Shown piece by piece: positions 1 through 5,538 of a DNA stretch of 5,538 nt. The notes under the pieces are model-generated. The model saw only the letters and a list, made by a program, of their open reading frames with translations. It did not search any database and was not told the DNA's origin. This stretch comes from an uncultured Methylophaga sp. GTDB taxonomy: Bacteria > Pseudomonadota > Gammaproteobacteria > Nitrosococcales > Methylophagaceae. Location of the stretch: the NCBI GenBank assembly GCA_946885755.1, contig CAMPHB010000105.1:1-5538 (forward strand). Direction: 5' to 3'. Within the stretch, counting starts at the first letter, position 1; every line of letters begins with the position of its first letter. The translations under genes were made by a program, and so were the position numbers.

Positions 1-881
1 GTAACGACACTGATCTTAATATCACCGAAGAAATTCAGAAGCTCAAGGAAAAAAGCGAATCACTGACTAAGTCGATTTTTTCCGGTTTAACGCCGTGGCA
101 AGTAACCCAAATGGCCCGTCATCCGCAGCGGCCTTATACACTGGATTATATCAAACACTTGATCACCGATTTTGAAGAACTGCACGGCGACAGAACTTAT
201 GCCGATGATGCGGCGCTGGTCACCGGTATGGGCCGATTTAACGGCCAGTCGGTGGTGGTTATCGGTCATCAGAAAGGCCGTGATACCAAAGAAAAAGTCG
301 CCCGAAATTTTGGTATGCCACGCCCTGAGGGCTATCGCAAAGCGCTGCGGATTATGAAGCTCGCGGAGCGTTTTAACCTGCCAGTATTAACCTTTATTGA
401 TACGCCCGGTGCGTATCCTGGTATCGGCGCTGAAGAACGTGGTCAGAGTGAAGCAATTGCCCGTAACCTGTTTGAAATGGCACAGTTAAAAACGCCGATC
501 CTCAGCACTGTCATTGGCGAAGGCGGCTCTGGTGGTGCGCTGGCGGTGGGTGTTAACGATCATTTAATGATGCTGCAATACAGCATTTATTCCGTTATTT
601 CGCCGGAAGGCTGTGCATCTATTTTATGGAAGAGTGCTGAAAAAGCCCCCGACGCTGCAGCGACTTTAGGGGTGACTTCAGATCGGCTGAAATCACTGAA
701 ATTAATCGATGAAATTATTCCTGAGCCTTTGGGCGGTGCACATCGTGATATGGAATTGATGGTCAGCAATCTGAAAAAATCTATCAGTGCCAAGCTGAAA
801 CAATTACAAGCGATGCCGATCGATGATCTGGTCAAACGTCGTCAGGCTCGCCTGATGGAATACGGCACGTTCGAGGGATAA
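1..881 (+). CDS. accA: Acetyl-CoA carboxylase carboxyltransferase, alpha subunit (5' end missing)
   Basis: AccA pairs with AccD (not in this window) in the cytoplasmic carboxyltransferase that moves the carboxyl group from biotin-BCCP to acetyl-CoA. This gives malonyl-CoA, the committed step of fatty acid synthesis. The reading frame is open from base 3 and gives 292 residues to the TAA. By alignment from memory with the 319-residue E. coli protein, about 29 N-terminal residues lie upstream of the window, so the ATG at 111 is internal, not the start. Visible family blocks are [12 protein letters not shown] just after that Met, [12 protein letters not shown], the crotonase-fold segment [11 protein letters not shown] (bases 390-422), [15 protein letters not shown], the glycine-rich GEGGSGGAL (from base 516), and [15 protein letters not shown]. 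The C-terminus ends in the usual RLMEYG-type tail. It is intact to its stop and followed after 9 nt by tilS. The promoter and true start are not visible. Confidence 0.98.
   Translation, partial: NDTDLNITEEIQKLKEKSESLTKSIFSGLTPWQVTQMARHPQRPYTLDYIKHLITDFEELHGDRTYADDAALVTGMGRFNGQSVVVIGHQKGRDTKEKVARNFGMPRPEGYRKALRIMKLAERFNLPVLTFIDTPGAYPGIGAEERGQSEAIARNLFEMAQLKTPILSTVIGEGGSGGALAVGVNDHLMMLQYSIYSVISPEGCASILWKSAEKAPDAAATLGVTSDRLKSLKLIDEIIPEPLGGAHRDMELMVSNLKKSISAKLKQLQAMPIDDLVKRRQARLMEYGTFEG
873..877 (+). promoter_or_regulatory. Probable ribosome binding site of tilS
   Basis: GAGGG lies inside the last codons of accA, 13 nt before the GTG start of tilS. That is longer than the usual 5-9 nt, so initiation may be weak or may depend on ribosomes finishing accA. 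No better purine-rich stretch lies closer to the start. Confidence 0.4.
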
Positions 882-890
882 GTTTGCTGC

Positions 891-2222
891 GTGAATATTG
901 ACGCGCAGCCGATCCTCGCCAAATTACAGCCTTTTCTGGATGGCCGGCCGTTATGGCTGGCGTTCAGTGGCGGGCTGGATTCGACCGTGCTGGTACATTT
1001 GCTGGCCAGTCAAATCCCGAAGTTACCGCTGAAACTCATCCATATTAATCATCAGTTACATGGCGATGCAGATAACTGGGCGCTGCATTGTCAGCAGTTT
1101 GCTACCGTCCTGGATTTACCTTTCACGACCATTAAGGTCGATGTGAATGTGCATGGTCTGGGGCTGGAAGCTGCTGCCCGACAAGCCCGTTATGATGCAA
1201 TTGCCAGACACATTGGTAAGAAGGCATTGCTGCTGACCGGCCAGCATCAGCAGGATCAGGCTGAAACGTTGATGTTGCAATTGCTGCGTGGCGCGGGTAA
1301 CCGGGGTCTGTCGGCCATGGCATTTGAATCTCGCTGGCAAACCATGACTATCCTCAGGCCGTTACTGGATATCGACAAAGTAAAGCTTGCCGAATATGCC
1401 CGTTATCATCAGCTTGATTATCTTGATGACCCCAGTAATGATGATATTGCCATTCAGCGAAACTACCTGCGTCAGCAAATCTGGCCGCTGTTACAAAAAC
1501 GCTGGCCGGGACTGAATCAAACCTTGAGCCGCAGTGCCGGGCATTTAAACGAAGCACAAAGTCTGCTTGATGAACTGGCCGCAGCTGATTTACAGACTGC
1601 AGATGCAGATAAAACCACTGCAAGCCTGAATTGTCAGGTCTTACTGACATTGTCGCCGGCAAGACAACGCAATGCGCTGCGCAGTTTTTTACATCAGTTG
1701 GTAATGCCGTTACCTACGACAGCAGTTTTGCAGCGCATTCTGGATGAAGTGTGTGCGGCAAAAATTGATGCGCAGCCATTGGTTGAATGGTCTGAGCTTG
1801 AAGCGCGGCGGTTTGCCGGCAGGTTATTTGTGCAGCAAAAATTACCGCCGATAATGCCTGACTGGCAGCAAACCTTAAATACAGCAGCGCCGATTTTATT
1901 ACCTGACGGACGACAATTAATCTGGCAGCCATTAACAGCAAATGGCATCTCATCAGCCATTATCGACCAAGGGCTGACCGTGCGTTTCCGGCAAGGCGGC
2001 GAAAAAATTCAGTTGGCCGGTCATCAGCAACATCACGATCTGAAAAATTGCCTGCAACAATGGCAGGTGCCACCCTGGCAACGTGCGCGGATCCCGCTGT
2101 TATTTGCCGGGACAGAACTGGTTGCGGTATGTGGTTATGCGGTTAGTGAAAAAGCCGTTGCGGCCGCAGGTGAAACAGGCTGGTGGCCAACTGTCAGCAT
2201 GGCTGACGCGGCAGATTTTTGA
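891..2222 (+). CDS. tilS: tRNA(Ile)-lysidine synthetase
   Basis: TilS uses ATP and lysine to turn C34 of the CAU-anticodon tRNA-Ile into lysidine. The tRNA then reads AUA instead of AUG and is charged with isoleucine, an essential step. The 443-residue product is close to the 432 of E. coli. The N-terminal PP-loop ATPase domain (about residues 15-215) shows the P-loop SGGLDS at 26-31, GLGLEAAARQARY at 89-101, HQQDQAET at 119-126, LLRGAG, and DDPSNDD...RNYLR at 179-194. A middle substrate-binding domain follows (about 250-315). The C-terminal TilS domain runs from about 364, with VRFRQGG, DLKN (383-386) and VPPW (393-396). The GTG at 891 is chosen because the stop of accA lies in the same frame just upstream, and the next in-frame GTG falls after the SGGLDS loop. 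It has a 9-nt gap from accA and is probably co-transcribed with it. Confidence 0.96.
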   Translation: MNIDAQPILAKLQPFLDGRPLWLAFSGGLDSTVLVHLLASQIPKLPLKLIHINHQLHGDADNWALHCQQFATVLDLPFTTIKVDVNVHGLGLEAAARQARYDAIARHIGKKALLLTGQHQQDQAETLMLQLLRGAGNRGLSAMAFESRWQTMTILRPLLDIDKVKLAEYARYHQLDYLDDPSNDDIAIQRNYLRQQIWPLLQKRWPGLNQTLSRSAGHLNEAQSLLDELAAADLQTADADKTTASLNCQVLLTLSPARQRNALRSFLHQLVMPLPTTAVLQRILDEVCAAKIDAQPLVEWSELEARRFAGRLFVQQKLPPIMPDWQQTLNTAAPILLPDGRQLIWQPLTANGISSAIIDQGLTVRFRQGGEKIQLAGHQQHHDLKNCLQQWQVPPWQRARIPLLFAGTELVAVCGYAVSEKAVAAAGETGWWPTVSMADAADF

Positions 2223-2251
2223 TTGAGCGGCAGGGGCAATTCTGATACTTT
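2223..2251 (+). promoter_or_regulatory. Candidate sigma-70-type promoter in the tilS-pyrG gap
   Basis: The 88-nt gap between tilS and pyrG is the only sizeable gap in the window. It holds TTGAGC (2223-2228, four of six matches to TTGACA), a 17-nt spacer, and TACTTT (2246-2251, three of six to TATAAT) preceded by TG one base upstream, as in extended -10 promoters. Transcription would start near 2258 and give a leader of roughly 50 nt. The match is weak and could be chance. No terminator hairpin is seen in the gap, so pyrG could also be read from upstream. Confidence 0.28.
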
Positions 2252-2298
2252 ATGTGTTTATTTGCGCGCTGCCATTCCGGCCTGCCTAGAAAAGTTGA

Positions 2299-3947
<1,649 letters not shown>

Positions 3948-3948
<1 letters not shown>

Positions 3949-4784
3949 TGAATTTATGCGGCTTTGAAGTTGGCGGCAAACAGCCACTGTTCCTGATCGC
4001 CGGGACTTGTGTCATTGAAAGCGAACAAATGACCATGGATGTGGCCGGTAAGCTCAAAGAAATTTGCGATTCGCTGGGCATTTCGCTGATTTATAAATCG
4101 TCTTTTGATAAAGCCAATCGCACATCAACCAAAACCTATCGAGGCCCGGGCCTGGAAGCCGGTTTAAAAGTGTTGGAAAAAGTCAAAAAACATACCGGTC
4201 TGCCAATGCTGACCGATGTCCATGAAGACACACCGCTCAATGAAGTCGCCAGTGTGGTTGATGTGCTGCAAACCCCGGCGTTTCTCTGCCGGCAGACCAA
4301 TTTTATTGTTAATGTCGCCAGTCAGGGCTTGCCGGTTAATATCAAAAAAGGCCAGTTTTTAGCACCGTGGGACATGATCCACGTCGCTGAAAAAGCCAAA
4401 TCCACTGGTAACCAGCAAATCATGCTCTGCGAGCGTGGTACGTCGTTTGGTTACAATACGTTGATATCTGATATGCGTGGTCTGGCGACCATGCGGCAAA
4501 TGGATTGTCCGGTGGTATTTGACGCCACCCATTCAGTGCAACAGCCGGGCGGACAGGGCGGTAAAAGCGGTGGGCAACGCCAGTTTGTTCCGGTATTGGC
4601 GAGAGCAGCGGTGGCTAGTGGTATTGCCGGGATCTTTATGGAAACCCATCCGGATCCGGAAAAAGCCTTGAGCGATGGGCCGAATTCATGGCCACTGGGT
4701 CAGATGCAGGCATTACTGGAAACATTGGTGGCGATCGACCACAGCGTTAAACAACAAGATTTTATTGAAGATCAGTATTTATAA
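3948..4784 (+). CDS. kdsA: 3-deoxy-D-manno-octulosonate 8-phosphate synthase, metal-dependent type
   Basis: KdsA condenses phosphoenolpyruvate with D-arabinose 5-phosphate to give Kdo 8-phosphate, the precursor of the Kdo that links lipid A to the LPS core. The 278-residue product is a complete TIM-barrel enzyme of the DAHP/Kdo8P synthase family (E. coli 284). Visible motifs are [10 protein letters not shown] (17-26), the substrate-binding KSSFDKANR (50-58), YRGPGLE, TDVHE (89-93), PAFLCRQT (110-117), [12 protein letters not shown] (131-142), [20 protein letters not shown] (192-202), KSGG and [13 protein letters not shown] (231-243). C21, H195, E232 and D243 occupy the metal-ligand positions of the Aquifex enzyme (C11, H185, E222, D233) at a constant offset of ten. 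E. coli has Asn at the Cys position. This assigns it to the metal-dependent class by sequence; the metal is unknown. Translation is probably coupled to pyrG. Its substrate PEP is the product of the next gene, eno. Confidence 0.98.
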
Positions 4785-4813
4785 CGAGCAAGCCGGCCAT
4801 AACCGGTGATTGA

Positions 4814-5538
<725 letters not shown>

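Noticed and set aside
1245..1268. TilS HQQDQAET, where E. coli has HLDDQCET, as a possibly inactivating change
   Set aside because: The His, the second Asp and the Glu-Thr are kept. From memory the replaced position also varies in other active TilS proteins (Asn in Aquifex). All other motifs are intact.
1354..1662. 102-codon open frame on the - strand inside tilS, and similar antisense frames elsewhere
   Set aside because: They lie wholly within well-recognised + strand genes, their translations resemble no family I know, and they are expected by chance opposite real coding sequence.
2231..2237. CAGGGGC before pyrG as a start site for the GGGC reiterative-transcription control known for Gram-positive pyrG
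   Set aside because: It would have to sit at a transcription start, but here it lies between the -35-like and -10-like elements, there is no terminator hairpin downstream, and this mechanism is described in Gram-positive bacteria.
4792..4807. Inverted repeat GCCGG...CCGGT in the kdsA-eno gap as a terminator or attenuator
   Set aside because: The stem is only four GC pairs plus one possible G-U pair with a 6-nt loop, and no T-run follows. It is too weak to call a terminator.

Overview
This is an ordinary chromosomal housekeeping region from a Gram-negative bacterium, most likely a gammaproteobacterium. The proteins closely resemble E. coli and Pseudomonas homologues. A kdsA gene implies lipopolysaccharide with a Kdo inner core. 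As I recall, the order accA-tilS-pyrG-kdsA-eno is the one found in Pseudomonas, whereas in E. coli these genes are partly separated. Base composition looks close to half G+C by eye and does not shift along the window. I cannot name the genus; a KdsA of the cysteine (metal-dependent) type argues against Pseudomonas or an enteric bacterium.

All five genes lie on the + strand and are tightly packed. From left to right they are the 3' part of accA (the first ~29 codons are cut off by the window), tilS (9 nt later, GTG start), an 88-nt gap, pyrG, kdsA (start overlaps the pyrG stop by one base), a 41-nt gap, and the first 237 codons of eno (cut off by the window end). No gap holds a hairpin followed by a T-run, so one transcript from accA into eno is plausible. 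The only gap roomy enough for an internal promoter is tilS-pyrG, and it contains a weak candidate.

The products serve connected parts of core metabolism. AccA helps make malonyl-CoA for fatty acids, including those of lipid A. Enolase makes phosphoenolpyruvate, which KdsA condenses with arabinose 5-phosphate to give Kdo 8-phosphate. PyrG makes CTP, needed to activate Kdo (by KdsB, not in this window) and to form CDP-diacylglycerol. TilS modifies the tRNA that reads AUA codons.

I found no RNA genes, mobile elements, CRISPR arrays, broken genes or signs of transfer, and no evidence of an undescribed system. The most useful specific observation is that KdsA carries the full Cys/His/Glu/Asp metal-ligand set of the metal-dependent class.
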